From the NCBI RefSeq assembly GCF_002979415.1, contig NZ_PCOT01000002.1, positions 1-64,000 on the forward strand: DNA of 64,000 bases, given 5' to 3'. Under the pieces are notes generated by a model. The model worked only from the letters and a program-made list of their open reading frames with translations, was not told the origin of the DNA and ran no database searches. Position 1 is the first letter of the stretch; each line of letters starts with the position of its first letter. Shown here piece after piece: positions 8,666 to 19,818 of this stretch. Made by a program: the position numbers and the translations under genes. The stretch is from Microbacterium sp. MYb72 (lineage in GTDB: Bacteria; Actinomycetota; Actinomycetes; Actinomycetales; Microbacteriaceae).

Positions 8666-9139
8666 GTGACTGTGCGACTGGAACCCGGAACCGCTGCCCC
8701 TGACTTCTCCCTCCTCGACCAGGACGGCGAGGCCGTGCGTCTCGCGGACCTCCGTGGAGAGAAGACCGTGCTCTACTTCTACCCTGCCGCGATGACCCCC
8801 GGCTGCACGACCCAGGCGTGCGACTTCCGCGACAGCATCTCCTCCCTCCAGGGCGCCGGATACCGCGTCGTCGGCATCTCCCGCGACACCCCGGAGAAGC
8901 TCGCGGAGTTCCGTGAGCGCGATGGACTCACCTTCACGCTCCTGAGCGACCCCGACCACGCCGTCCACACCGCCTACGGCGTGTGGGGCGAGAAGATGAA
9001 CTACGGAAAGGTCATCGAGGGCGTCATCCGCTCGACCTTCGTACTCGACGAGAACGGCACGATCACACTCGCGCTCTACAACGTCAAGGCCACAGGGCAC
9101 GTCGCCCGGCTGCGCAAGCTCCTCGGCATCGACGCCTGA
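8666..9139 (+). CDS. bcp: Thioredoxin-dependent peroxiredoxin, Bcp/PrxQ family
   Basis: Reduces hydrogen peroxide and organic peroxides with electrons from thioredoxin, in the cytoplasm. 157 aa, usual length. Peroxidatic Cys47 sits in TPGCT and a resolving Cys52 follows five residues later, the atypical two-cysteine arrangement of PrxQ. The start is a GTG at 8666 with a TAGGCT -10 element 6 bases away, so it is probably leaderless. It follows rsgA by 80 bases and belongs to the redox neighbourhood of sigR. Confidence 0.94.
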   Translation: MTVRLEPGTAAPDFSLLDQDGEAVRLADLRGEKTVLYFYPAAMTPGCTTQACDFRDSISSLQGAGYRVVGISRDTPEKLAEFRERDGLTFTLLSDPDHAVHTAYGVWGEKMNYGKVIEGVIRSTFVLDENGTITLALYNVKATGHVARLRKLLGIDA

Positions 9140-9178
9140 TCGGATGCCGACGGGCGCCCCGGCCCCACGGGCGCGGCG

Positions 9179-9565
9179 TCAGTCCTCCTGAGGACGCCCG
9201 CCCTCGGCGCGCGCGCTGGCGATGAGCAGTGCGAAGCCGATGAGTCCGGGCAGCCCCACGCCGGCGACGAAGGTCCAGGAGATCGGCTGCACGGTGAGCG
9301 ATGCCAGCGCGAGGGCGATGGCGAGCACCTGGAACACGACTCCTCCCGAGCGCGCCCAGGAGCGCCCCGCCCGCGCGCCGAAGGCGAACGCGATGAAGGC
9401 CACTGCACCGATCAGCGTGAGGACGATGAGGGCGAGCGCGGTGGGGAGGGATGCCGCGTCCCCCGCGCCGAGGCCGACCAGCTCGATGAGGGCGAACACG
9501 ACGAGCGCGAGTCCCTCGACGGCGAGTACCGCAGCGGCGGCGAGAGCGAGTCCTGGTGCACGCAC
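9179..9565 (-). CDS. Small four-helix membrane protein
   Basis: Predicted integral membrane protein of 128 aa with four hydrophobic segments and a short charged C-terminus (EGGRPQED). No catalytic motif and no family recognised with confidence; similar small proteins are common in Microbacteriaceae. The GTG at 9565 is chosen because AGGAG lies six bases before it. An ATG at 9622 in frame would add 19 residues but has no ribosome site. Convergent with the peroxiredoxin gene, with 39 bases between their ends. Confidence 0.7.
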   Translation of the reverse strand: MRAPGLALAAAAVLAVEGLALVVFALIELVGLGAGDAASLPTALALIVLTLIGAVAFIAFAFGARAGRSWARSGGVVFQVLAIALALASLTVQPISWTFVAGVGLPGLIGFALLIASARAEGGRPQED

Positions 9566-9798
9566 GACGTCTCCTGAGAATCGAATGAGAAGGAGGAAAA
9601 CCCTTGATTTCGAAGGTTTCATGTAACAGAATAGACAAAGTCATGTGCTCCCACAGCGGCGTGGGGCGGGCTTCCTGCCCGCATCACAAACAGCGAGCAT
9701 CCGCCCGCATCTGAACAGGGTAGCCGATCCCCGAATGGCCGCCCGAATCCGAGACGTCGCACTGCGACATCTCTTGAAATCCACACCGAGGAGCCCCC

Positions 9799-10047
9799 AT
9801 GGACTGGCGCGACAAAGCCGCCTGCCTGACTGTCGACCCCGAGCTTTTCTTCCCCGTGGGGAACACCGGACCGGCCGTGGACCAGATCGAGAAGGCGAAG
9901 ACCGTCTGCGCCACCTGCACCGTCACCGAGATCTGCCTGCAGTACGCCCTCGAGACCAGCCAGGACTCGGGCGTCTGGGGAGGCCTCTCCGAAGACGAGC
10001 GCCGCGCCCTCAAGCGCCGCGCCGCCCGCGCCCGCCGCGCGTCCTGA
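9799..10047 (+). CDS. whiB1: WhiB1-type iron-sulfur transcription factor
   Basis: Small actinobacterial transcription factor, 82 aa, with a [4Fe-4S] cluster held by Cys9, Cys37, Cys40 and Cys46. The positions equal those of mycobacterial WhiB1 and the sequence opens in the same way (MDWR, then DPELFFPVGN). The GVWGG turn at 58-62 and the basic C-terminal helix (ERRALKRRAARARR) bind DNA. WhiB1 partners the primary sigma factor and is nitric-oxide sensitive and essential in mycobacteria. A GAGGAG ribosome site lies before the ATG. A strong hairpin follows the gene. It faces pdtaS, the same pairing as in mycobacteria. Confidence 0.93.
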   Translation: MDWRDKAACLTVDPELFFPVGNTGPAVDQIEKAKTVCATCTVTEICLQYALETSQDSGVWGGLSEDERRALKRRAARARRAS

Positions 10048-10052
10048 GACCG

Positions 10053-10099
10053 ACGACGAAGCGGCCCGAGATCCCCTGGATCTCGGGCCGCTTCGTCGT
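10053..10099. terminator. Bidirectional terminator between whiB1 and pdtaS
   Basis: A perfect 22-bp inverted repeat (10053-10074 and 10078-10099) with a 3-base loop, placed between two convergent stop codons. No long T-run follows, which is common in high-GC actinobacteria. Confidence 0.85.
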
Positions 10100-10107
10100 G
10101 TCGCGGA

Positions 10108-11592
10108 CTACTTCGTCAGCCAGCGCAGCGGGATGTCGATGACCACTTCGGTCCCCTCCCCCTCGCTGCCGCGCCACTCGATGGTGCCGCCGAGCTCGCC
10201 CTGGATGAGCGTGCGGATGATCTGCGTGCCGAGTCCCTGACCGATCCGCCCCTCCGGAAGCCCGTGTCCCGTGTCCCGGACGGTCACCCGCAGGTTCTCC
10301 TCCGTGCGGCTGGCGTCGATCGTCACGATGCCCTCCTGCCCGGCGAGACCATGCTCGACCGCGTTCGTGACGACCTCGGTCAGCGCGAGCGCGAGCGGAG
10401 TGGCGTACTCACTCGGCAGCACTCCGAACCGGCCTGTCGACTGGGTGCGGGCGCGCGTGTTCGGCGCCGAGGCGACCTCCGCGACGAGCTTCAGCACCCG
10501 ATGGAAGACCTCGTCGAAATCGACCTTCTGGGTGAGCCCCTGGGCGAGCGTGTCGTGCACGACGGCAATCGAGTCGACGCGGCGCATGGCCTGGGTCAGC
10601 GCGTCCCTCGCCTCGTCCGAATGGGTGCGACGCGCCTGGATGCGCAGCAGAGAGGCGACGGTCTGCAGGTTGTTCTTCACCCGGTGATGGATCTCGCGGA
10701 TCGTCGCATCCTTGGTGATGAGCTCCTGCTCCTGGTGGCGCAGCTCGGAGACGTCGCGGCACAGCACGATGGCGCCGATGCGGGTGCCGTGGTCCTTGAG
10801 CGGGATCGCCCGCAACGACACGGTGACGCCGCGCGCCTCGATGTCGGTGCGCCACGGCGCTCGGCCGGTGACGACCACGGGCAGCGACTCGTCGACCTGA
10901 CGAGAAGGCGGGACCAGGCGCGTCGTGACCTCCGCGAGCGACTCGCCCTCGAGCTCGTCGTCGAAGCCCATGCGGTTGAAGGCCGACAGCGCGTTGGGGC
11001 TCGCGAAGGTCGTGATGCCGTCGACGTCGATCCGGATCAGCCCGTCGGACGCACGCGGCGCCCCTCGGCGCGGTGACGTGGGCGCGGCGAGGTCGGGGAA
11101 GCTCCCGTCGGCGATCATGCGGAACAGATCGTTCGCGCATTCGTCGAACGTGATCTGCTGACGCGAGGGGGTGCGCGCCTCTCCGAGGTTGGTGTGCCTG
11201 GTCACGACGCCGATGACGGATGTCGAACGCTCCGCACCCCGGCGGTCGTTCAGGATCGGCACCGCGCGGACGCGGGTCGGCGTCTCCTCGAACCAGTCGG
11301 GAGAAGAGGAGTCGACGATCTCCCCCGACTCGAACGCGCCCTGCACCTGGGTGCGCCATTGCGGTCGTACCCGCTCGCCGACGATGTCACGGTAGAACAG
11401 GGTGGCCGCGCCGCTCGGACGTGCGTGCGCGACGGCCATGAAGGAGCCGTCCTCCGTCTGGATCCACACGACGATGTCGGCGGAGGCGAGGTCCGCGAGG
11501 AGCTGACCGTCGCCGGCGAGGCGGTGAAGCCATTCGACGTCGTTGTCGGTCAGGCGGCCCTGCGCTTGGGCGAGATCACTGAGGGTTGACAC
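10108..11592 (-). CDS. pdtaS: Cytosolic sensor histidine kinase PdtaS
   Basis: Soluble histidine kinase of the HisKA_2/HWE group, 494 aa, no membrane segment. Domains in order: GAF-like (about 30-165), PAS (about 180-285), dimerisation helix with IREIHHRVKNNLQTV at 299-312 carrying the phospho-accepting His pair 302-303, then an ATPase domain with LTEVVTNAVEHGL and DTGHGLP. Mycobacterial PdtaS phosphorylates the RNA-binding antiterminator PdtaR and has been linked to metal and nitric-oxide sensing; PdtaR is not in this window. Starts with GTG at 11592, with TAGGCT at 11604-11599 six bases upstream, so probably leaderless. Confidence 0.93.
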   Translation of the reverse strand: MSTLSDLAQAQGRLTDNDVEWLHRLAGDGQLLADLASADIVVWIQTEDGSFMAVAHARPSGAATLFYRDIVGERVRPQWRTQVQGAFESGEIVDSSSPDWFEETPTRVRAVPILNDRRGAERSTSVIGVVTRHTNLGEARTPSRQQITFDECANDLFRMIADGSFPDLAAPTSPRRGAPRASDGLIRIDVDGITTFASPNALSAFNRMGFDDELEGESLAEVTTRLVPPSRQVDESLPVVVTGRAPWRTDIEARGVTVSLRAIPLKDHGTRIGAIVLCRDVSELRHQEQELITKDATIREIHHRVKNNLQTVASLLRIQARRTHSDEARDALTQAMRRVDSIAVVHDTLAQGLTQKVDFDEVFHRVLKLVAEVASAPNTRARTQSTGRFGVLPSEYATPLALALTEVVTNAVEHGLAGQEGIVTIDASRTEENLRVTVRDTGHGLPEGRIGQGLGTQIIRTLIQGELGGTIEWRGSEGEGTEVVIDIPLRWLTK

Positions 11593-11598
11593 CCCCCA

Positions 11599-11604
11599 AG
11601 CCTA
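11599..11604 (-). promoter_or_regulatory. -10 element of pdtaS (leaderless)
   Basis: Minus-strand TAGGCT, then TGGGGG, then the GTG start. Near-identical in sequence and spacing to the element before alaA. Confidence 0.6.
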
Positions 11605-11631
11605 CTGGGGCCGCGCCTCGTACCCGGCAGG

Positions 11632-12018
11632 TCAGAGCACAGCGAGGGAGGTGGCTCGCCAGCGGCGATCCACCCCGTCGAGGCGGATGGCCACGGCGCG
11701 TGTCCGCCCTGGGCCCGCCACGACCACGACGGCCTCCACGACGCCGTCGACCGGCTCGGCGGTACGGATCGATCGGATGTCGAAGGTCGGGCGCGCAGGC
11801 GAAACCCCCCTCGCGCTGCGCGCCCTTGCCGACAGGTTCGCCCTGGCCACCAGGCTCCGGAATGCGTCTTCGCTGAACCAGCGGGCGAGCTGATCGACCT
11901 CTCTGACCCCGGCGAGGACCTCGAGGACGCCCTGGGTGAGACTGCGCAGCAGCGGAACGGGGTCCGGCAGTTCGGCGCGGGGCGTCGGCTGCGGTGCGAA
12001 GTACTCGTGAAGCGTCAT
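11632..12018 (-). CDS. Rv3235-family small protein
   Basis: Hypothetical protein of 128 aa. The overall pattern, an N-terminal linker rich in Pro followed by a compact alpha/beta domain ending in WRATSLAVL, resembles the actinobacterial Rv3235 family, whose members usually lie near secA and whose role is unknown. The ATG at 12018 is chosen; an in-frame ATG at 12084 would add 22 residues of low-complexity Ser/Pro/Cys sequence not typical of the family. It lies upstream of pdtaS on the same strand with about 40 bases between. Confidence 0.65.
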   Translation of the reverse strand: MTLHEYFAPQPTPRAELPDPVPLLRSLTQGVLEVLAGVREVDQLARWFSEDAFRSLVARANLSARARSARGVSPARPTFDIRSIRTAEPVDGVVEAVVVVAGPGRTRAVAIRLDGVDRRWRATSLAVL

Positions 12019-12132
12019 CGTCGTGCTCTCGATCGGGGAAAGACTGCGGCAAGTAGAGCACGGGGGCCGTGGCCTGCAGCTCATGCCTCATGATGAATGT
12101 GGATAACTCGTACGCACTTCTGACGGGTCCTT

Positions 12133-12138
12133 TAGTCT
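12133..12138 (+). promoter_or_regulatory. -10 element of the 203-aa hypothetical gene (leaderless)
   Basis: TAGTCT followed by seven bases and the ATG at 12146; no ribosome-binding sequence in the gap. Confidence 0.5.
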
Positions 12139-12145
12139 CGGTCAG

Positions 12146-12757
12146 ATGCACTGGGACAGACTGTTCGACGACCTCGAAGGCCAGCTCGCCGCGGAGTGGG
12201 AGGCGGAGCGGGCGACGCTCGATGCGGAATCGGAACGGCTGCGGATCTCCCGCCTCGATCTGCGCAGCCGGCTGCGGCTGCTGTGCGCGGAAGGGACCGC
12301 GGTGACCCTGGACCTCCCCGGCATCGGCCGATGCGGTCTGCTGCTGCGCTCGCTGGGAGCGGATTGGACCGCGGCGACCGTCACGGCCGCCGACGGCGCG
12401 TCTGCAGCAGCGACGGTGCGGATCGTTCCCCTGCATGCGATCCGCGGGCTCGCCACGGACCACGGTTCGCTGCTCGGAAGCCTCGACGACTCGGCCGCGC
12501 AGGAGCGATCGATGCGAGAGCGGATGACCCTGGGCTTCATCCTCCGCGATCTCGCCCGTCGTCGTGTGCCCGTGCACCTCACGACGATCGACGGCGAGCG
12601 GCTGCACGGCACCGTGGATCGAGCCGGCTCAGACCATCTCGATCTCGCCGTGCATGATCGCGGGGCCGCCAGACGAGCGAGCGCCGTGCACGGATTCCGC
12701 ATCGTGCCCTTCACGGCGCTCTCCGCCGTGGACCTCTCAGGGGATCAGCTGCCCTGA
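12146..12757 (+). CDS. Conserved actinobacterial hypothetical protein
   Basis: Unrecognised soluble protein, 203 aa. It starts with an acidic helical segment (residues 1-35, many Glu/Arg) and then two beta-rich halves that echo each other: both end in RIVP(L/F)HAI or FRIVPFTALS, suggesting an internal duplication of a small beta-barrel or Sm/PRC-like fold. That is inference from the repeated motif. No catalytic residues are evident. The start is leaderless by position. The last 13 bases overlap the end of the convergent helix-turn-helix gene. Confidence 0.75.
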   Translation: MHWDRLFDDLEGQLAAEWEAERATLDAESERLRISRLDLRSRLRLLCAEGTAVTLDLPGIGRCGLLLRSLGADWTAATVTAADGASAAATVRIVPLHAIRGLATDHGSLLGSLDDSAAQERSMRERMTLGFILRDLARRRVPVHLTTIDGERLHGTVDRAGSDHLDLAVHDRGAARRASAVHGFRIVPFTALSAVDLSGDQLP

Positions 12758-13023
12758 GCGGACGACGTCCCCCAGACCTCAGGGAAGCTCGCTTCGTTCG
12801 ACTGACGCCACAGGGCCATGCGCCTGGCCTCCTCCGACTGCTCGGCGAGATACTCGGCGAGGCTCGGCTCCTCGACGCGCCAGCGCGCGGGCGAGCCCAG
12901 CTGCGACCCCCGCAGTCTCCCCGCGTAGATCAGCGCGACCACCTCATCGACCTCGATGCTCAACAGCTCCGCCACCTGGGCGGGCGCCAGGAAGCGCGGC
13001 GCGGGAGCATCGGAGTCGACCAT
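12745..13023 (-). CDS. Helix-turn-helix protein, excisionase/BldC-like
   Basis: Small DNA-binding protein, 92 aa. A MerR/excisionase-type winged helix covers residues 8-60: FLAPAQVAELLSIEVDEVVAL, then a wing with GSPARWRVEE. Such proteins usually recognise tandem direct repeats as BldC does; the target here is unknown. The ATG at 13023 has GGTGGAGA upstream; the longer reading frame to 13338 would run antisense into the SAF gene and was rejected. Divergent from the SAF-ATPase pair, 91 bases between starts, so it may control them. Confidence 0.82.
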   Translation of the reverse strand: MVDSDAPAPRFLAPAQVAELLSIEVDEVVALIYAGRLRGSQLGSPARWRVEEPSLAEYLAEQSEEARRMALWRQSNEASFPEVWGTSSAQGS

Positions 13024-13114
13024 GCGTCCATTCTCCACCGGACCGAGGAGGAACCTCCCCTCGACATCGACCTGTGGAGAACTTTCGAGGCTCTCGTCCG
13101 GATTCTGTGACCAT

Positions 13115-13741
13115 ATGGCCATGACATCCCTGACACGATCCCGCCGCGCCTTCTGGGGCGACGTGCGTTTCCTGATCGGCATAGCGCTCGTCGTGATCTC
13201 CATCGCGGGGGTCTGGGCGATCGTGTCCTCATCCGGGCGCACGACACCGGTGCTCCAGGCCCATCGCACCATCGTCGAGGGCGAGGCGCTGTCCTCCGCG
13301 GACTTCCAGGCGGTGGACGTGAGTCTGGGAGCCCTCACCGATGACTACCTCGCACCACAGGACCTGAAGGCCGGCGAGGTGGCGGCACGGACACTCGCCG
13401 AGGGAGAGCTCGTCCCCGCCACCGCGATCGCCACGGCCGAGAGCAGCCGACGCACGACGATCGTGGTCGAGAGCGGCACCGGCATCCCCGAAGACGTCTC
13501 GACCGGAACCCCCGTCGACCTCTGGCAGGCGCCTCCGCTGCCTGACGGCCGGGGTTTCGACGTCCCGCGCATCCTCGTCTCCGACGTCGTCATCGGCACG
13601 GTCGTCGAGGCGGAGGGGATGCTGGCCTCAGACACGGCGATGGTGGAGGTCGTCATCGATCGCGCCGACGTGGCCGACGTCCTCGCCGCGATCACGGGCG
13701 GCGCGGCGTTGTCCGTCGTACCCATCGGAGCGACGCCGTGA
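13115..13741 (+). CDS. SAF-domain membrane-anchored protein (CpaB/RcpC-like)
   Basis: One N-terminal membrane segment (about residues 17-37) followed by an extracytoplasmic SAF domain of the type found in CpaB/RcpC pilus proteins (HRTIVEGEALSSADFQAVDV). 208 aa from the ATG at 13115; another ATG two codons later is equally possible. The stop overlaps the GTG of the MinD-like gene, so the two products are made together. CpaB and CpaE occur together in Flp/Tad pilus loci, but no pilin, CpaF or TadBC gene is seen here. A pilus role is therefore uncertain. Confidence 0.8.
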   Translation: MAMTSLTRSRRAFWGDVRFLIGIALVVISIAGVWAIVSSSGRTTPVLQAHRTIVEGEALSSADFQAVDVSLGALTDDYLAPQDLKAGEVAARTLAEGELVPATAIATAESSRRTTIVVESGTGIPEDVSTGTPVDLWQAPPLPDGRGFDVPRILVSDVVIGTVVEAEGMLASDTAMVEVVIDRADVADVLAAITGGAALSVVPIGATP

Positions 13742-14973
13742 GCACGGTCGTCGTCGCGATCGCCGAGCCCAGGGCGAGCATCCTCGCGGCCGAGCTCGAG
13801 CTCGAGGGCGTGCGTGTCGCCGCGGTGACCGAGCCGGGGGCGATCCTGCCCCTGCCCGATGGCGTCATCGCCGTGATCGCTCCCGGCACGCGGGCGGTGC
13901 TCAGTCCTGCTCTCATCGCCGCATGCGACCGGGCCGGAGTGCGCATCATCCCCGTGGGAGACGGCGACGATCGTGTTCTCTCCCGTTACGGTCTGCCACC
14001 CGCGCTCCCGGCGGCCTCCGCCGGCTGGGAGATCGCCGAAGCACTCGCCGCCGATGCTCCGGAGGTCGTTCCGCGCCCCGCAGAACGTCCGCGTCGAGTC
14101 ATCACGATCTGGGGTCCTGCCGGGGCGCCCGGTCGCTCGACCCTGGCGGTGCAGCTCGCCGTCGAGATCTCGCGCACGGGGCGCCGCACCGCCCTCATCG
14201 ACGCCGACACCGTCGCGCCGTCGATCGCACTCCTGCTCGGGCTCGGCGACGATGCTCCCGGCATCGCCGCCGCATGTCGCCGTGCGGAGCTCGGAGCCCT
14301 CGACGGCGCCGAGCTGACCAGACTGTGCAGCATCGTCGAGACGAGCGGCGGGGAGATCGACGTCCTGTCCGGCATCAACCGCCCCAGCCGATGGCCGGAG
14401 CTCTCCGCTGCGCGCCTTCGAGCGGCGCTGCAGGCATGCCGCGGTTGGGCCGACGAGACGATCGTCGACGTGGCCGCCGCCTTCGACGCCGATGAGGAGG
14501 CGACCTACGACCTCGTCGGGCCGCGTCGCCACGCCGCCACCATGGCCGCGCTCCAGGAGGCCGATGCGATCGTCGCCGTCGCCGCGGCCGACCCGCTCGG
14601 AATCAGCCGCTTCCTGCGAGAGCATGCCGAGCTGCGTCGACTCACGTCGCCCACGCCCGTCACGGTCGTCGTCAACCAGGTGCGCCCCGGCCCTCTGGGC
14701 ATCGATGCTCGCGGACAGATCCGGCGCACGCTCGATCGCTTCGCCGGTATCACCGACGTCTCGTTCCTGCCGTTCGATCGGCGCTCCACCGACGCCGCGC
14801 TGCTCCACGCGGGGCCCGTCGCCGATGTCGTCCCCCGTTCGACGCTCGTCGCCGCTGTCCGCCGCCTCGCGACGTCGCTCTCCCCGTCAGCGGCGACTAC
14901 TGCCGATAGCTCGAGAGGAAGTTCCCCAGCCGCTCGACCGCTTCGGCGAGCACGCGCGGCTCGGGAAGCGTGA
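13738..14973 (+). CDS. MinD/CpaE-like P-loop ATPase with altered Walker A
   Basis: 411 aa. An N-terminal receiver-like domain of about 110 residues is followed by a MinD/ParA-type domain. The Walker A region is GPAGAPGRST at residues 126-135, with Arg133 where Lys is normal, and the signature second lysine of ParA/MinD proteins is also absent. ALIDADTVAPS is the Walker A' region. GTG start overlapping the SAF gene stop. The C-terminus (about the last 25 codons, Ser/Arg/Ala-rich) overlaps the 3' end of the convergent alaA gene by 77 bases. Probably a localisation or assembly factor acting with the SAF protein. Confidence 0.82.
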   Translation: MSTVVVAIAEPRASILAAELELEGVRVAAVTEPGAILPLPDGVIAVIAPGTRAVLSPALIAACDRAGVRIIPVGDGDDRVLSRYGLPPALPAASAGWEIAEALAADAPEVVPRPAERPRRVITIWGPAGAPGRSTLAVQLAVEISRTGRRTALIDADTVAPSIALLLGLGDDAPGIAAACRRAELGALDGAELTRLCSIVETSGGEIDVLSGINRPSRWPELSAARLRAALQACRGWADETIVDVAAAFDADEEATYDLVGPRRHAATMAALQEADAIVAVAAADPLGISRFLREHAELRRLTSPTPVTVVVNQVRPGPLGIDARGQIRRTLDRFAGITDVSFLPFDRRSTDAALLHAGPVADVVPRSTLVAAVRRLATSLSPSAATTADSSRGSSPAARPLRRARAAREA

Positions 14974-16123
14974 CCACCCTGAGGTGATCGGGCGTCGGCC
15001 AGTTGAAGCCCGTCCCCTGCACGAGCAGGATGTGCTCCGAGACCAGCAGATCGTAGATGAGCTTGGCGTCGTCGCGGATCTCGTGCACGTTCGGATCGAG
15101 TCGAGGGAAGGCGTAGAGGGCACCCTGAGGCTTCACGCAGGAGACCCCGGGGATCGACTCCAGCCCCTCCCACGCGACGTCGCGCTGCTCGTGCAGGCGC
15201 CCGGTCGGCGCGATCAGCGCGTCGATCGACTGCACTCCGGAGAGCGCCGCCTGCACCGCGTACTGCGAGGGGACGTTGGGGCACAGCCGTGTGGAGGCGA
15301 GGAGGGTGATGCCCTCGATGAACCCCTTGGCATGCGACTTCGGTCCGGTGATCACCATCCACCCCGAGCGATAGCCGGCCACGCGGTACGTCTTGGACAG
15401 CCCGTTGAAGGTGAGGCAGAGAAGATCCGGCGCGAGCGTGGCCGTGGGGATGTGCACGGCGTCGTCGAACAGGATGCGGTCGTAGATCTCGTCCGACAGC
15501 AGCAGCAGTTCGTGCTCGCGCGCGATCTGCACCATTCCCTCGAGGATCTCCTTCGAGTACACGACGCCGGTCGGGTTGTTCGGATTGATGATGACCAGCG
15601 CCTTGGTCTGCGGCGTGATCTTCGAGCGGATGTCCTCGAGCGACGGCTGCCACTCGTCGTCTTCGTCGCACAGATAGTGCACCGGGGTGCCGCCGGCCAG
15701 GCTGGTCATCGCGGTCCACAGCGGGTAGTCCGGGGCCGGGATCAGCACCTCGTCGCCCTCGTCGAGGAGAGCCTGCATGGTCATGGTGATGAGTTCGGAG
15801 ACCCCGTTGCCGAGGTAGACGTCATCCGGATCGAAACGCGGGAAGCCCTCGATCTCCTCGTACCGGCTGACGACCGCACGACGGGCGGAGACGATGCCCT
15901 TGCTGTCGCTGTAGCCGTGGGCGGTGGGAAGCGCGGCGAGCATGTCGCGGACGATCTGGTGCGGAGCCTCGAACCCGAAGATCGCGGGGTTGCCCGTGTT
16001 GAGCTTGAGGACCCGATGGCCCTCCGCCTCGAGCCGCGCCGCCTCGACGAGGGCGTTTCCGCGGATCTCGTACAGGACGTTCTTGAGCTTCGACGACTGG
16101 TCGAAGTGGCGCGATGGTGTCAT
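14897..16123 (-). CDS. alaA: Alanine/glutamate-type aminotransferase AlaA
   Basis: PLP-dependent class I aminotransferase, 408 aa, expected to interconvert pyruvate/glutamate with alanine/2-oxoglutarate. The match to the AlaA family is strong: KLKNVLYEIRGNAL at the N-terminus, NTGNPAIFGF, NPNNPTG, and the PLP lysine in GLSKTYRVAGYRSGW; the end LVQGTGFNWP is also typical. ATG at 16123, with TAGGCT at 16135-16130 six bases upstream, so probably leaderless. Its 3' end overlaps the convergent ATPase gene by 77 bases. Confidence 0.92.
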   Translation of the reverse strand: MTPSRHFDQSSKLKNVLYEIRGNALVEAARLEAEGHRVLKLNTGNPAIFGFEAPHQIVRDMLAALPTAHGYSDSKGIVSARRAVVSRYEEIEGFPRFDPDDVYLGNGVSELITMTMQALLDEGDEVLIPAPDYPLWTAMTSLAGGTPVHYLCDEDDEWQPSLEDIRSKITPQTKALVIINPNNPTGVVYSKEILEGMVQIAREHELLLLSDEIYDRILFDDAVHIPTATLAPDLLCLTFNGLSKTYRVAGYRSGWMVITGPKSHAKGFIEGITLLASTRLCPNVPSQYAVQAALSGVQSIDALIAPTGRLHEQRDVAWEGLESIPGVSCVKPQGALYAFPRLDPNVHEIRDDAKLIYDLLVSEHILLVQGTGFNWPTPDHLRVVTLPEPRVLAEAVERLGNFLSSYRQ

Positions 16124-16129
16124 CGCCCA

Positions 16130-16135
16130 AGCCTA
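16130..16135 (-). promoter_or_regulatory. -10 element of alaA (leaderless)
   Basis: Minus-strand TAGGCT, then TGGGCG, then ATG. Confidence 0.6.
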
Positions 16136-16157
16136 GCGCCGCTTCGAGACCTCCTCG

Positions 16158-16823
16158 TCACGCTCGCGAGGCCGCGCTGCGCAGCGCGGCCTCATGCGCC
16201 TCTCGCTCGCGTCGGCTGGTGTCGATGTGAGCGAGAGCCAGTGCGCTCGCCCGCTCGCCGTCCCGGGCACTGATCGCCTGGAACAGAGCCTCGTGCTCGT
16301 CGGTGACGTGCACGAGGTCGTCGTGCTGGGAGAGTCCCCAGCGCAGTCTGCTGCGCATGCTCCGCATCAGGTCCTGCAGCAGGCGGTTCTCGGCCAGCGC
16401 GGTGACGACCTCGTGGAAGTCCGCGGCGGCGCGCCGCGACGTGACCCGATCCTCGATGACGGCGCTGCTCTTCTCCGCCTCGAGCGCCCTCCGTAGCTCC
16501 TCGAGTCCGTCTCGGCGATGGCGCTCCGCGGCGAGACGGAAGGCCAGCGGTTCGAGCACCGCACGCACCTCGTCGAGATCCGTCATGTCGGCGGAGGTGA
16601 ACTCGCGAACCACCGCCCAGGTACGGGGCCGCAGGATGACGAGCCCCTCCCCCTCGAGCACCTTCAGAGCATCGCGGACAGGAACGCGGCTCACGCCGAA
16701 CTCCGCAGCGAGGTCGCGCTCGATGAGCCTGCTTCCCGGTTCGCGCACGCCGTCGAGGATGGCTCCGCGGATCCAGTCCGCGACTCTGGTCGATTCGAGG
16801 ACCCGCTCTTCTGCAGTGCTCAC
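16158..16823 (-). CDS. GntR-family regulator, FadR/FCD subgroup
   Basis: Transcription regulator, 221 aa. Winged helix at about 10-75 (ERDLAAEFGVSRVPVRDALKVLEGEGLV), then an FCD ligand domain with metal-binding candidates Asp/His (DFHEVV, HEALFQAI). FCD regulators usually respond to small organic acids or amino acids. Ligand unknown; the neighbours are alaA downstream and secA upstream, so an amino-acid link is only a guess. The last codons form a perfect 26-base palindrome that may act as the terminator. Confidence 0.9.
   Translation of the reverse strand: MSTAEERVLESTRVADWIRGAILDGVREPGSRLIERDLAAEFGVSRVPVRDALKVLEGEGLVILRPRTWAVVREFTSADMTDLDEVRAVLEPLAFRLAAERHRRDGLEELRRALEAEKSSAVIEDRVTSRRAAADFHEVVTALAENRLLQDLMRSMRSRLRWGLSQHDDLVHVTDEHEALFQAISARDGERASALALAHIDTSRREREAHEAALRSAASRA
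16168..16193 (-). terminator. Palindrome at the 3' end of the GntR gene
   Basis: A perfect 26-base palindrome (13-bp arms, GAGGCCGCGCTGC and complement) inside the last twelve codons, just before the stop. In RNA the centre would open to a small loop; it could work as a terminator or simply encode the Ala/Arg-rich end. Confidence 0.45.
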
Positions 16824-16960
16824 CCCGTCATTCTTCCACCGGGTTCCGCCGAGACCCGATCAGCGGTGCGCGGGTCCTCCACTCGACGTCGCCGGCTCTG
16901 ACGATGCCCTCGTCGAGCCTCGCAGCGGCCCCAGCGCGGATCCCCCGCGCCCTCCCACGA

Positions 16961-16994
16961 CGAAGGGGCCGATCCGTGCGGATCGACCCCTTCG
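16961..16994. terminator. Terminator downstream of secA
   Basis: 15-base arms (16961-16975 and 16980-16994) with one mismatch and a 4-base loop, 11 bases past the secA stop. CACGA and TCGTG flank the arms and could lengthen the stem. Confidence 0.8.
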
Positions 16995-17004
16995 TCTTCG
17001 TGGG

Positions 17005-19818
<2,814 letters not shown>

